64,000 nt of DNA, from assembly GCF_901000735.1 (NCBI RefSeq), contig NC_081544.1, forward strand, positions 33,493,235-33,557,234. The letters run 5' to 3'. How positions within the stretch are numbered: position 1 is the stretch's first letter; every line of letters begins with the position of its first letter. Below, piece after piece: positions 1 to 13,130 of this stretch. This DNA is from Corylus avellana (lineage: Eukaryota; Streptophyta; Magnoliopsida; Fagales; Betulaceae). The translations under genes and the position numbers were made by a program. Under the pieces are notes generated by a model. That model did no database searches. It worked only from the letters and a program-made list of their open reading frames with translations, and was not told the origin of the DNA.

Positions 1-662
1 ACATGGTATTTCAGCCCATGTTATGAGAGTGCTTGGTTATGTTTTCATGGCTTAAAATATTTTCCACGCTCTTGGTGCTATTATATTTGGGTCAAGATAA
101 AGAATTTTTTAGGAAATGTCTATGAAAAGATTTTTTTATTCAGCTATCTTCAAGATCCAATTGCCTATGGATTGATTGAAAAGATACTTTCTGCTTCTGT
201 GTTTGCCCTTTGTTTTCCCACTCAGAAATGTATGAAGTGATGGTTCACTTTCAATATGGAGATTGGGAAGCACAAATAAGAGCTTGATTGGTGTTATTGT
301 ATACAAACAATAATAAGATTTTTTTTATATTTTTTTTTAATAAGAAAAGGAAGATATTATACAAACTATAATTAGATGTAACCAGAGTATAGTAGCCTAT
401 ATGTAACAAGCGCCCTTATTTGTTCACAAAGTCATCCCTTTTGTGATTGTTAGTGACTTCTATATCGTGGTGGGGGTTTCAGGCTTTCAGCCTTTAACAC
501 ACACACACAGACACACACACCAATCTAAAAAGCTGCAGTATTTTTGTGATGGAAAAAACTGCACAAGATATTTTTTCCTGTAAAGAATTATCTACTGTTG
601 TCTCTGTCACCATTCATACTCTTCTTTTATAGAATCTGCTTGCCTGATTTTCTTTTGTGCAG

Positions 663-1790
663 TGGCATTGCTGTATCAATGGTAATGAAGTATGCTGACA
701 ATATTGTGAAGGTAAGACATGGAAATATAACTTTGAATCTTGTGAGACATTAGCTGAAGTGAATATATGTGAATCTATATGATATGCTGGAATTATTATT
801 GGGCATATCATGGAAACATCTCTCTTATCAACTGCCAGTCATATTAATTACTGGGCGATCAGGATTTAAGCAATCGGAACGCGGTGTGATCCCAGAGAGG
901 GGAAAAGGCATCCGCCATCCTTTATTGATGGTAGAATTTGTGAATATGTTGTCCTTGTCAAAATTTACCTATGTTCTTTTTCCGTCACCAAAAAAGTGTT
1001 ATTGGTATAGGCTTACAGATATTGTACTAAAGACCGTTGAAGGCTTGGTGTGGAATTAGAATCTTATATGGATGAAGATTAGAAACTCTGTAGGAGAAAT
1101 CTCTTCTTGTTGTTTTGGATCCCATTTCTGCATAATTTTGAGCTGTTTTTGTGTTTGGCAAAAGGTTAGATCCAAGTGATTGGCTTCATTGATCTTACCA
1201 ATAACATTATTATGGCAAATATAAAACTAGTAGTTCTCGCTAAACATGTTGAAGTCTTTGTTTTTTGTCCCCAAGATGAACCTCGATGAGTGTCCAGTTC
1301 TCTATTCAATTTTATCGATGATTATAAATTGTATTACTCAGACAAGTATTATTCTCCTGCCCAAAACATTTTCTGTACCTTGTGATTGAAGTTCAATTTT
1401 TATTTAGCTTTCCCATATGTTGTGCAGGTCTACTCTACTTCAGTGGCAATGCTTCTCACAGCTGTTGTTTCTGTCTTTTTGTTTGGCTTTAATCTTTCCC
1501 TTGCCTTCTTCCTTGGCTCAACGTAAGTTACTTCTAGTTACATGTTTTATATCTTCCTCCTTCGTTGTCTTTAATCGGATTCTGAGCAGTTCTCTGTCAT
1601 TTCTCCTGTTCTTCAGGAATGCATATCCATTATGTTAGGATTGATCACACCATTATTGAATGTTCATAGACAATATTAACCATTGAAAGCTTGATGGTAG
1701 TTATGTTTGTTTACTTTCTTTCTTTCTTGTGTTTCCAGTGTGGTGTCTGTTGCAGTATATCTACATTCTGCTGGGAAGCTGCAAAGGTAG
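663..1790 (+). CDS. Nucleotide-sugar transporter, CMP-sialic acid transporter-like, 3' end (last three exons)
   Basis: Three exons can be read: 663-711, 1428-1522 and 1739-1790, ending in TAG at 1788-1790. Each is bordered by AG/GT and the phases join cleanly. The joined C-terminus contains GIAVSMVMKYADNIVK, then VYSTSVAMLLTAVVSVF, then FFLGSTVVSVAVYLHSAGKL. These are the last two membrane helices and the conserved tail of the plant CMP-sialic acid transporter-like branch of nucleotide-sugar transporters (drug/metabolite superfamily). Such proteins exchange nucleotide sugars for the nucleoside monophosphate across the Golgi or ER membrane. The KYADNIVK and LGSTVVS motifs are the family hallmarks seen here. 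The substrate cannot be told from this fragment. The upstream part of the gene lies outside the window; 1-662 looks intronic. Confidence 0.82.
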
Positions 1791-2215
1791 CCTCGTGCCC
1801 TCTCTACCCAAATTTAATATCCGTGTAAAGGCTCATGTGCTATGATTCTTGTTCTTCTCTATAATGTTGCTTTTGAATAGATTATCATGCAATTCTTTTC
1901 TATAATGTGACTAGTTTCATCTATAAAACCTTTTTTGATCAAATAAATTGATTGGTCATAAATGGGTCTAGGGTTGGGAGACAATGAAAATTATTTTCCT
2001 TCATTCATTGAAAAGGTCAGTTGGACCATATTTAATCAAAATCAGACGGTCTGATTGAAGCACTACAAATTATTTTCTAATCATTCTAAAGAGAAACATT
2101 AGAAATTGGCCAAGGTCTTGATTTTTACAATTGATAGAATTGTTAGAGAATATGTGTAACTTTACTAAATTGGATCAATAGTTCCAACCCTAATCTCATC
2201 TTCCTAATAGGGCAA

Positions 2216-2401
2216 GAAAAATGCTAGGGGTACCAAATATTTTACCAAAAGAACCTTATCAAACTGATGTGTAACTCATTTATTGGTCTCCGTTATATTT
2301 CTCTTAATTAATTGTTTTGTTCCATTCCAATAAATGAGTTATACATCAATTTGGTAAGACTATCTTGGTAAAAGATTTAGTACTCCTGGCTAGCATTTCT
2401 T
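2216..2401. mobile_element. Foldback MITE, Mutator-like, with 9-bp target duplication
   Basis: The two halves are imperfect inverted repeats about 75 bp long; the ends read GAAAAATGCTAG and CTAGCATTTCTT. The element is flanked by the same 9 bases, ATAGGGCAA, at 2207-2215 and 2402-2410. A 9-bp duplication with long terminal inverted repeats is typical of non-autonomous Mutator-like elements. There is no coding capacity. Confidence 0.72.
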
Positions 2402-3860
2402 ATAGGGCAAAAAGAAAATCACTTGTAGTGTTTCAATCAGACCTTCTGATTTTGTTCTGATTTTGATTAGATTGTTACACACAAACCCAAATACAAATAA
2501 TTACAATTGATATTCACATTTGTCTCAAATGTCAATTGGATTGTCTGATTTTGATGACCGTCTTATCATAATTGCCTTAAAATGTCTGATCAATTATCAA
2601 CCGTCTAATTAAGTATTGGTGATTAGATCAACGACCAATTTTTCACCCCCCACGATTTGGTCATTCAGGTGGTTTGAACAACGACCAATATGTAATTGCA
2701 TTATAAATAAGATTAAATGTTGGAAAACATATTGATTTGATAATTGTAAATAAAACCACTTTTGATCCATTGTCCCACATCATAAAAAAAAAAAAATGAG
2801 GATTTAAATCAACGGCCACGATTTAGTATTGAAAATTGTAATGATGCAACGGTTTTAAATAAAAGACCTTTTAATCCAATGGTCCAGATTTAACATTGTT
2901 AGAACCGATGAATTTTAATCCAACGACCCAAGACTTGACATAGTTAAAACTAAGGATTTAAATAAACAATCACTATTTAGTATTAAAAATCGTATGGGAA
3001 TCCCAAGCCATCACGTTAAACAATCACTATCTGTACTCAATGATTTTTTTATTTTTTATTTTTAATTTACTACACGCTTAGGAAAAATTTAATTAAGCCA
3101 TGATCAAATGTGTCTCAATAATAAGTATAGTTAAGAAAGAAAAAGGAAATAAATAATGAGTAAAATCAACGGCTAGCTAGGCAAAATCTGCCTCAACCGA
3201 CTCATCCATCCATCCATAATAAAAACTCCAAGCATTCTTGGCTACCAAATAATGGGTGGAATTGTATAAAAAATGCTGGTAATATATTTTCGTTTAATTG
3301 GCATGCTTCATCTACTATTAATTAAAAATAATAATAATAATAATAATAATAAATAGAACATACCAACCTAATAGAAATATATGCAAAATAAATGCAAGAG
3401 TGTAAAGAAACATTTTTCTAAATAGTATTATAGAAGAGTGAAGTACGATCTCAGGATGAGACCCGCTCTTGTATCTATGCATTTCTTTCACCTACCACAA
3501 TTTTCTTATAAATAAAGATATTTATATTGTAAACATAATTAAGTCAATGAGAAAACAATGTACCTCTTGAGAGACAATTTACACGTAGACATTTAACACC
3601 AAATCTTAGAAGTCTGCCCAAAGACGATATTACCACAAATGGCTGGCAGAAAGTAAGCAGCTCACATGTCAGCGTCATCCCAGTTGGCCTAGTTGGATGA
3701 GATTTAATCTTGGCCACACACAAGGAGCATCTTTGCCATCTTAAGCTCCGCAAAGATGAACATTTTGGACACGTCATTGTGCTAAAATGGAGATGTTCTC
3801 TTTCATTCCAAGGCCCATGTGGGCCCTTGCCCTCATTAATGGCATCGATCCACTATACAA

Positions 3861-3897
<37 letters not shown>

Positions 3898-4121
3898 TTT
3901 TATAAAATTTTGAGAGTCGAGAGTTTTATTATTATTATTTTAATTAAATAAGAGAGAGGAGATACAAAAATCTCATGAACAGTAAAAACAATGTAGGAGT
4001 AACTCAAACAAGAACTTTGAAACAACTAGTAATATTCAGCACAACAAATCTAAAAATGATTGGGAATTGGTAAAAAAAAAAAAAATCTGACCCATAAAAA
4101 AAAACTAGGGCCGCCAACAAG

Positions 4122-4318
4122 GGATCCGGCTTACATGCTAATAACATGTATGCTGTAATTTAATCAACGATCAAGATTGAATTTTAAAGTTAACCAACTT
4201 TTAGAAGCATTTAATAGAGGAGAGAAAATGAAAGAGATTTTGAGAAATTCAATCTTAACCGTTGATTAAACTATAGCATACATGCTGTTATTAAAATAAC
4301 AGTATGTAAGCCAAATCC
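4122..4318. mobile_element. Foldback MITE, probably Mutator-like
   Basis: Terminal inverted repeats of about 60 bp begin GGATCCGGCTTACATGCT on the left and, on the reverse strand at the right, GGATTTGGCTTACATACT. The 9 bases outside the ends (GCCAACAAG at 4113-4121 and GCATCGAAG at 4319-4327) match at six positions, which would fit an old 9-bp target duplication. Confidence 0.55.
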
Positions 4319-6128
4319 GCATCGAAGGGGTTGAAAGTGGAGAGTCTTAGTTGTTTGTTTTCTACTAGAAACAATTTTTTTTTTCTTGAGTAGAACAGTT
4401 ATTTTTGTAGTTTTTTTCTAGTATGAACTATAAATAAGCTCTTTAGCATATTCACGGTTCACATTTATAAACTTTGTTTGTTCTTTTTTCCTCCCTCCTT
4501 ATTTTACTCTATCTGACTATCTCCCACACAAAATAATATTTAAAGAAAATATAAAGTAAAATAGAGAATGTGTATAGAAAAATGAGTAGATAAAGTAAAA
4601 ATTTATACTTTTTCAATAATTATTTTGTTTACTTCTGCTAGAGATGCTCTAACAGGTTTGTGTAGACACTGAATAGGTTTAAAAATATTTGAATCTAATG
4701 ATAATACGTATGAGTTAGGACATTAATAACATCTGTTTTTTATATTTTTCTTCTTAAATTTCGAGAACTAAATTATTTTTTACTTTTTCATTCAAATAAA
4801 CTTCACAAAAATTTTCCTTATCTTTTATCTATACCACTACGTGAAAAGAGTCATTCCATTTTAGGAAAGTTGTGACTTTTTATGCACCATGTAAAGGTAG
4901 AAGACTGCCCTTCACGTCACTCCACAAAACTCTCGATTTGGATTTCATATATTTTTTTTTTGAGGGAAAATTCTTCCTTCAAAAAATATAGGGTACAAAC
5001 AGAATTAGTGAGAGTCATGTGGATGTAATTATAATTTTATAAATGAAACGTATAGGTTAACGTATTGATTTTGTGATTTAAGTTGTGTTTGGTGTTTTCC
5101 TTAGTGGGTTATGGCGGATTCTTGCTTGATTGGAAAGGAAAGGTGTTTTGTTTTCATCCTCGGCTGTGTTATTGGGGTTGTCTTTTGAGTTGAGTTTGTA
5201 GAGGTTAATTGCTGGGTTTTGGGGGTTGTTATTTGATTTGTTTTGATGGGTGTTTTTGGCCGAGCTTGAGTGTATTGAGTGTAGCTTGGTTTAGCTGTGA
5301 CTGTGAGTGAGCATGGATTCTAAGAAAGAAAAGAAATAAAAGGGTAAAGGGTGAGAGGTCTTATTTTATTTATCTAAATAATTTTCAGGTTCTCATGAAT
5401 GACGTTCATAATTCATTTCATTGGCCAACAACTTTTGGGCTTGTGTGAGTCAGAGGAGATGAGAAAATTATGGTTTATGAATATACATACATGCCCAGCA
5501 AGAGTTTGGACTTGCATGACCTTTTTTTCATCACGCTACTTCAAATCTTTATTTGTAATTATACCAACTTTTTGTAGATCTAACGAAAACGAGCCTTTTG
5601 GATTGGAATAAGAGGTACAATATCATGAAAGGCATTTCCTTTTATGATTTTGTATCTTTTACTCCAATCCAAAATGCTCGATTTCGTTAGATCTATAAAA
5701 AGTTTGTATAGACAATTAGTAAGTTCTTAAGTTATAAATAAAGAGAAAGATATCGGAGAAGACCTTCCTTTCAACGCAGACAGAAAAAGCAACTCAGCTC
5801 AGCTCTACTTGGCAACCAATTAAGTAAATAAGAAATATCTTTGTCAAATATTCATGTAATTGACAATTCCGCACTATATTTTTGTATATAATGCAAAGGC
5901 ATTCCCATCCTTTGTATTTAAAGAAAACAGAGTAAACTTACTCTTCCGTTGTTTTACAATATTCATGCTCATGCAATTTTGATGAGAGCCGTTTGGGCTT
6001 TGTTAGCTCCGACCTTGGACACATGTTGTCCTTGTAATTTAGCTCAAGCTTTCAACTCTGCATTGCCTCCAACAAAGATTGCTTACAAAAATAAATAAAT
6101 AAATGTGTTAGAACTCAAAGCATATTAA

Positions 6129-6386
6129 GGGTCTCTTTGGGTGTGAGTTTGAGGACCGAAAAAGTCCTAAAAGTGTGTCAACTCAAAAAGTCATTTTGAT
6201 AAAAATTAAAAAAAAAAAGTACAAGTATGATAAAAAAAAAAATTTGAAATTACTTTTAAGAGTTTAAAAGAAACCCAAAAATAGCAAAAACGTACTTTTG
6301 GTAAAAGTTTTAAAATAAAACTTTTTGTCAAAAATGCTTTTTAACTTAAAAGCTTTATTTCTCTAAACTTGTAGCCCATTTGTCAC
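6129..6386 (-). mobile_element. Tourist-like MITE, copy 1 of 5 (reverse orientation)
   Basis: Read on the minus strand, this matches the four other copies along its length (AAAGCTTTTAAG, CAAAAGT, CTTTTTGAG and ACTTTTAGG blocks). TAA lies outside both ends, at 6126-6128 and 6387-6389. It is the most diverged copy. Confidence 0.6.
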
Positions 6387-7440
6387 TAAAAAGCGGACTA
6401 GACATACCCTTTGGAACACAAATTGGTTTATAAAACTTTACATTGTCATCTTATTAAGCCAGTTTGTAACTAATTTTTGCCTGTTTTGTCGTAAAAACAA
6501 AAAAGCAAATGGTGTAGATCAATACAATTTTTTTTTTTTTCCTTCAAAAATCCTTCTTTTAACGGAGCCTTCCATGCTCATAAGTCAAAAGGTGTAAAAT
6601 AGTTGGTTTTCTTTTATAAATAAATGCACAATATACTTTTATTATTTCATTATTTTCAAAGCATCCCTGTTGTATTGATGTTAAAGTATTAATTTAAATA
6701 ATTAAACACACTATCTCATTTCTGCTTAATTTTTTTTTTTGTTTGAAATAATTAATGATTTAATATGATTGCAAAAAAACATAATCATCAGCGGATAGAT
6801 TGGCCAAGTTCACCTTGCAGTTGAGTAAAGAGCACCAATGGAAGATGTCCACCCCCTTATATATTTGTGATATTGTATTGGTCGAGAAACATTTGATAGT
6901 TGAATGAAATATTCGAGTTTCACCTCCAAAAACAAAACATAATCATCGGTAAATGTATGCCTTCCCATATGTAGATGCTTCTCATATCACATCTTTTACG
7001 AAATTCTCAAAGCTATGTGAATGCTTCGTATAATTATGTAATGCTCAGGGCCGGCTCTATTTTAGACGATGCCTTTTTATATATGTAAATGCTAAATAAA
7101 AAACTTTATATTATATTTTTATTTAAAAATTATTATTTTTGCTTTTAAGATCCAACTTTATATTGTAATAAATTTGTATAGAGATTTTTTAGATTCAATT
7201 AAATGTTTTTATTATTCTATTTTTAAAAAAATTTCATATCTTTCTAATTGAAAATATTTATAAATAATAAACTACATGAAAGAACAATTGAACTTGATTT
7301 ATCAACAACGCTTTACTTTATAATAAGATTATCTAGCACTTTTAACCTGCATAAATAAGGACAACTTTTCTTAATAATTAGTAATTAGTAACTAATTATA
7401 TATAATTAATTAGATACATAAATCTAAAAAAATTCCTCTC

Positions 7441-8214
7441 TCTCCCTCAAGACGCTCTCTGCTAGGGTTTCATCTCTAGCAGAGAGCACCGTCGGAGGGG
7501 GTGTTCTCCCCCTCCCCCCCCCCNNNNNNNNNNNNNNNNNNNNGTTTCATCTCTAGCAGAGAGCGCTGTCGGAGGGGGAGAACAAGGGTTCTCCCCCTCC
7601 CCCTCATCCTCTTTCCCCCCGCCCTAGAGCTAGCATATTTACTTGATGTCCCTTGTTCTTTGGGTGCTTTCTTCCTCTCCCTCCCTTTCTAGCGAATCCG
7701 GGTAGCAAGGTGGTAGAGCATGAGTCGAGGTGGACCAAGCGACGGGCTGTCAATCGGCCAATTGAATGAGCTTTATGAATCCACTCTCTTGGGTCCAACT
7801 CAAGCCGCCCGCATTTTTCCTAGCAATTGACCTAACACACTTCAAAGTCTTGGAATTGGGCCAATAATACGCTCTCCATGCCAAGTGTTCTTTTGGCGAT
7901 TTGGACGAGCAGCATAAAGAAAAATTTATGTTCAAGAGGTTGGGGTTTGAAGACAAATTCTCAGTGCTCACGATTGTCTCTGGAAGATTGGCGATCTTCA
8001 ACTCTTGAGATGAAAAGTGGATCATAATCCCCGATCTCATTTTATTTCGAGGGGATTTTTATGCCGTTGACCGCACGTGGAGGACGGTTCCTGTTGGCTT
8101 ATCCTTGGATGTGAGCTTGGTTGCTGAGTCCGTATGTGACTGCGGGATCCAGAAGTATCAAGTCGAGTCCAATGGTGGGTTGCTACTAGTTCATGTGTAT
8201 TGAGTTTTTGGGAT
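7441..8214. mobile_element. L1-like LINE 5'-region fragment, broken by a gap
   Basis: It starts with GA/CT-rich sequence and a stem-loop near 7452-7487 (GCTCTCTGCTAG, eight bases, then CTAGCAGAGAGC). A pyrimidine-rich tract and the phrase TTTACTTGATGTCCC near 7638 follow. The same phrase and a similar downstream stretch occur in the retroposon at 56591-57563. No open frame survives. A LINE-type 5' region is inferred; a search against a plant repeat library would settle it. Confidence 0.45.
7524..7543. other. Assembly gap (20 N)
   Basis: Twenty unknown bases after a C homopolymer. The bases on both sides repeat each other; see findings. Confidence 0.99.
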
Positions 8215-8314
8215 NNNNNNNNNNNNNNNNNNNNNNNNNNNNNNNNNNNNNNNNNNNNNNNNNNNNNNNNNNNNNNNNNNNNNNNNNNNNNNNNNNNNNN
8301 NNNNNNNNNNNNNN
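8215..8314. other. Assembly gap (100 N)
   Basis: One hundred unknown bases, a conventional scaffold gap. The composition changes sharply across it, from mixed sequence to a GC-rich block. Confidence 0.99.
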
Positions 8315-9240
8315 CACCTGGACCATGCTCCCCGGTCCATTCGAATTCAGCCAACACCATCAGCTGATACTGCTACAAGGCAACTCATTTGTAGCATGCT
8401 TTGCTGCAGTGGGCTGCCACCTGGTTGCAGCCCACAGCATGGTGCAACATGGTCTCCTCCAGCAAGCAGCCTGCCACCTGGACCATGCTCCTTGGTCCAT
8501 TTGAATCCAGCCAACCCCTTGCTTAGCTTGCTGCCACAAGGCAGCCCTTGCAGCTCTACTGCAAGCATCAACTGCACCATTGAGGCCCAGCAAGTTTCCT
8601 ACCATTTGTCCAAGTCCTGCAGGCAAGGCAGAACACCACTCTGCCCACTGTAGCAGGCAATGATCAGCCATGGGGCTTGGCCAGCGCCCCACACCATCCC
8701 ACTGCTACACTCAAGGTCATTCAGCCTTCCAACTCCACTGCAAGGCAATCATAGCACCCTGGCACAGCAGGTCTTCTTGAACAAGGCAAGGGCACCATGT
8801 GGCTGTTCCAGCAAGCCACACCATGCTTCAACAGCACCATCACTTGGGCAGGACAGTGCCACCACGTGGCCACTGCCTGCAGGCCTTCTTCCAGCATAAC
8901 TCAAAGGCATCCTGGGCGCCATGTGGCCCCTCTCAGCAGCATACTGCACCATGGTCCAGACAGACAAGCATACAAGGGCCTGGGCCACGCCCAGCCCACT
9001 CACACAAGCCATCCCAGCAATCCATGCGCCCCACAACAGCTCTTGGGCCAACAGCAACATGCCCAAGCACCTTGACAGTGCATGGGCCACTCCCTTTGAT
9101 CCTTTGCAGCAAGCTTTAGCCTTCTCCAAGCAGATCCTCAACCTTGGCATGCCCCTTCATGCCTTGGCTTAGTGGCCAGCAGGGGTGCAAAGCACTCATG
9201 CCCCTGCTGCCACACCACAGCCACATTAGGGCCGTGACAG
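8315..9240. mobile_element. GC-rich, CA/GC-repetitive block, probably retrotransposon-derived
   Basis: About 0.9 kb far richer in G and C than its surroundings and dominated by CCAGCA, GCAAGC and GGCC words. A 50-bp unit with CACCTGGACCATGCTCC is present at 8315 and again at 8474. Overlapping frames stay open on both strands, as expected of biased composition rather than coding. It ends near AGGGCCGTGACAG at 9230. I infer an LTR or untranslated internal part of an LTR retrotransposon; no protein motif confirms it. Confidence 0.4.
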
Positions 9241-9378
9241 TAAGACTTAAGAGCATTTACATTTCTCAAAAATAAAATAAAATAAAATAAAATAAAAAAA
9301 TTGTCTAATTTAGCTAGATTTGTAGCAAAAATACTATGATAATCCCTAACAAGCCATTTCTAGATCAAACTTAATTAA

Positions 9379-9612
9379 GAGCATATTTGGAATTGCATTT
9401 GAGAAATAAAGTTTTTAAGCCAAAAATTTTTTTTTAGTAAAAGCTTCATTTTTAAACTTTTACCAAAAGTGCGTTTGAACTATTTTTAAATTTTTTGGAC
9501 CCTTAAAAACGCTTTTAATTTTTTTTATCAAACGAGTACTTTTTTTTTCAAACAACTTTTTTAAGTATTAAAAACACTTTTAGGCTTCTTAAACGCAATC
9601 CCAAATAGGCCT
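9379..9612 (+). mobile_element. Tourist-like MITE, copy 2 of 5
   Basis: The terminal inverted repeats are GAGCATATTTGGAATTGC and, at the right on the reverse strand, AGGCCTATTTGGGATTGC. TAA flanks both ends (9376-9378 and 9613-9615). The interior is A/T-rich with CAAAAGTGCGTTTGA and ATCAAACGAGTACTTTTT. The 3-bp TAA duplication and the end sequence fit PIF/Harbinger-derived Tourist elements. Confidence 0.75.
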
Positions 9613-11135
9613 TAAGCCTTAGTAATCACTATTTTTATTTTATTCTTATTAAAGCACGCATGCCATAATGCAAATGCATAAGTACTTGATCGATGTTTTT
9701 GAACTCTTACAATAAAAACAAAAATTAATTACTTCCCTTTGAAACAGCTACGTACATGCATGCACGGATTACGTCGTGAATAACACCATTCCCTTGTTAA
9801 ACAAAAACAAATTCAAAAATATTCCATAGAAATAATAAAAATATTTCACATATATTCCACAAAAATATCATCTTTCACTAATCTCCGTATAGTAAATATG
9901 TGAATTTATCATTAAATTTGTGTAGAACCCACCTGATGATGTGAAATATTCCGACCTAAGAAAAAAAAATATATATATATTGGGATTTAGAAGAAAAAAA
10001 AGGTATATATGATCATGTGCTGTGGTGCAGCGTCAGTAAAGATTGGGCCCATATCCAGTACAAAGCTTTTCCATATCAGGCGTACTTAAGGTATATATTA
10101 TCATTACACAAGCAATATTGGCATATATATATATATATATAGGATTAAACTCATTAAATGGCATGCAGTTAATTGGATTTACTTATAATGCATGTGGACC
10201 ATATATAAGCATATCCAATTAACTGCATTAATCAAGGCTAGAAAGACAGAATTTCTTCAGACAACTCTTAATTAATTACCATGTAATTTGAAGATCAAAT
10301 TAAAAGAAAAAAAGAAGAAAAAAGATGATATATATATATATATATATAGCTGAGGAAAAATTTGGCGTGTTTGATTTGATCATGAGATACTGGGAAAGCA
10401 TTAGTTGTTAATGAAGCTGGCGATCGAGGATATATGGTAGGCCATGCGGTCACGTTCTTCAGTCCGAAGAATATGATTTACGCCAAAACTCCAAGCGTCC
10501 TAATATTCTTGGCTTCATCCCATTCCCCTCTTCCCTTTGAGTCACTGCTTGTTCTTTTATACGTCTATAGCTGCTCTCGTTTAATGTTGATTAGACTCTT
10601 TTTTTTCCAGTGGTCTGCCTAGTTTTAAATGTGGACGCACTCCTTAAAATATCATGCTTATTATTATTATTATTTTCCCACTCTAGCTATACAATTATTA
10701 TTTTTTTAAAAAAATAATATGAATTTAGCCAATTGAAACAATAAATGGAACAAGCTAGTTAGAAAGAGGAATTAATCATTACCAAATTGAAGGGGGGTCG
10801 AACTCATTAAAACAAGACGTAGAAAATAAGTGTGAATTGAAGTAGTGGCTCATGATAATGTTGATGAATACTTCCAATTTCATATAAACCAAAACATTTG
10901 GAAGACAAAGTATGTGTCGTTTTCATTAAACGAGTGCCCTCCTCACTATGCGTTCGCTGGGGCCTTTAACTTCAAGTGTGTCCAATTTTCCAATGGAATT
11001 TTCCCAAGAAAATATGGTCCACTGCCCGACTGGATATAGGAGTGAATTTATTCAACCGACAGTCCTAGCACCAACAGGTGTGCAGAAAATGTTGTACTCC
11101 CTAATTAATACTTCAATCTAATTAGAGTACATTTA

Positions 11136-11375
11136 GAGCATGTTCGAGATTGCATTGGAGAGATAGAGCTTTTAAGTAAAAAAAAAAAAAGCTAGTTGCG
11201 CAAAAGCTTTATTTTTAAGTTTTTGTCAAAAGTGTGTTTTGATAATTTTTAAGCTTTTCGGACCTTTAAAAGCACTTTTAATTTTTTTTACCAAACGAGT
11301 ATTTTTTTTTCCAAACGAACTTTTTGAGTGTTAAAAACACTTTTAGACCCCTCAAACGCAATCCTAAATAAGCCC
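11136..11375 (+). mobile_element. Tourist-like MITE, copy 3 of 5
   Basis: Same layout as the 9379 copy. The ends are GAGCATGTTCGAGATTGC and, reversed, GGGCTTATTTAGGATTGC. TTA is duplicated at 11133-11135 and 11376-11378. The interior includes CAAAAGTGTGTTTTG and CCAAACGAGTATTTTT. Confidence 0.75.
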
Positions 11376-12907
11376 TTAATCTTTAAGAGTTGGACACAAA
11401 TTGGGATGCCACGTTACTAATTAGAGAGACGTATGTACGTAGCACCCCATTTCCATTTGAAATAAAAAATTAGATTAATTGGACTCAACAGGATTATCTT
11501 ACTATGCAAGAGTACATAACTTCATGGAAATATGTTATATAGAATTAATGAATATTAATTGAATAATTAAATATAATTTTTTTTATTACCTTAATTGATG
11601 ATTATCATGGTATCACAACAAAAACTCTATTTTCATTGAGTCTACACATGGAAGGGTTGTTATGGATGTGCTTGGCAAATAATTCTCATTTTTTGTTTTT
11701 TTCTTTTAAAATAATAATAAGAATTGATTGATTTGATATAAAGGTGAAAAGAGTTTTGAATTTTTTTTAAAAGAAAAGACTTTTTATTGAGAGAAAAATA
11801 AGAAGGGATGGATATCATATAATAGATTGCCAAACAAGCTCTTATATTATTAATTAAATAATTGAATAAACACTTAGCTATTGGGTACAAATAGTGATTT
11901 AACAAAAACCAATTAAGTGGGGTACGACGGTTTTCAGCGGAATTACAACCAAGGAGAAAGAGAGATCGAGAGACCAACTTCCCAACTGCTTTGGAAGTTT
12001 CTCTCACAAGATGCACAATAAATTATATACCGGTCTGTTCTACGTTCTTTATTCTAAATGATGTGTGTTGACCCGTGAACAAAAATTAGCCTCAAATTTT
12101 CTTCTTCTCTTTTCACCTTTGTTTTACTTTGTTTGGCCCCTTAGACAAGAACATAAGCAGTACTCAGGTTGTTTTCTTTTTTATTAATGACGTTTTAATT
12201 TTGTCAGAAAGACATTAGATCGATGAAACTCTCGGGAGTGGAAACTGATTTTTGAGTCTGCATTCGTTTTTAGATACCAAGAAAAATATAGGTTTAAGAA
12301 ATGATGAAGGCATTAGAAACACTAATTATAAATTAAACCACTCATAATTTGCCAAGTTGATATTTATAATTAAGCCAGTGCAGTAGTAGTAGTAGTGCAT
12401 GCCTCTAATGTGATTTCATTTTAGAATTAAACATGTCAGCTGTGTTAATTAATTACTTTTAGCTAGCATTAGCAAAAGGAAAATGAAAAAGAATCAAGTG
12501 GTTAAGAAGTTTTGAAGAAGCGGAGGAAAAGATGATCAATGGATCATTTTTCAAAAGCAGATCTGTTATATGGTTGGTGTAATTATGGCTCACACATGTC
12601 GTATATATCTTGACTTTGCATCCAGGTAATTCATACTGGATTTGTGTTGAATATTCTTTGGTAAATCAAAAGATATACCTTAAGAAGATTAGAAGCTCCT
12701 CTTTAACCAAGGAAAATCTCAAAAGAGTGTCACCTTTTAGCCAAAAAATGTGCACTTAAAAAGAACCAAGGATCAAACTTTAAAAACCCTAGCTAGAAGA
12801 AAACACTAGCTCTCTGCTTGCTGTCTTGCAGTTTAAGACCAATGGAAAACAAAAAGAAGAAAAGATAGGCTCCCGTGAAATCTGAAAAGTTTCTAAATTC
12901 TCAAGGC

Positions 12908-12940
<33 letters not shown>

Positions 12941-13130
12941 GGTAAAAGCATAGAAAAGTGATATACCCAACAGAGCAGAGAAGGAAACTTATCAATCAAA
13001 CGGCCTCTTTAGGCCTTACGCATAACGAAAGGAAAAAAAATTACATTTTAATCAATACAGAAGAAGCCATATATATAAAGCAACTATAACTTGTAACATA
13101 TATATATAAATATAAGATTATGACATAAAC

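Larger units (their letters stand above)
1791..7440. other. Gene-free AT-rich spacer
   Basis: No coding region that I can support. It holds three inverted-repeat elements (listed separately), TTA/AAT trinucleotide runs near 3321-3352 and 3864-3899, and A/T homopolymers. Short open frames here show no recognisable motif. Confidence 0.6.
9241..13130. other. Gene-free AT-rich spacer
   Basis: No supported gene. It contains two Tourist-like MITEs, AT microsatellites near 10120, 10330 and 12911, and a short inverted repeat near 10162-10240 built on GCAGTTAATTGGAT. Confidence 0.55.

Noticed and set aside
8360..9172. Many overlapping frames of 80-130 codons on both strands
   Set aside because: They overlap each other in several frames within a biased GC-rich repeat block; none has a motif or a plausible gene structure.
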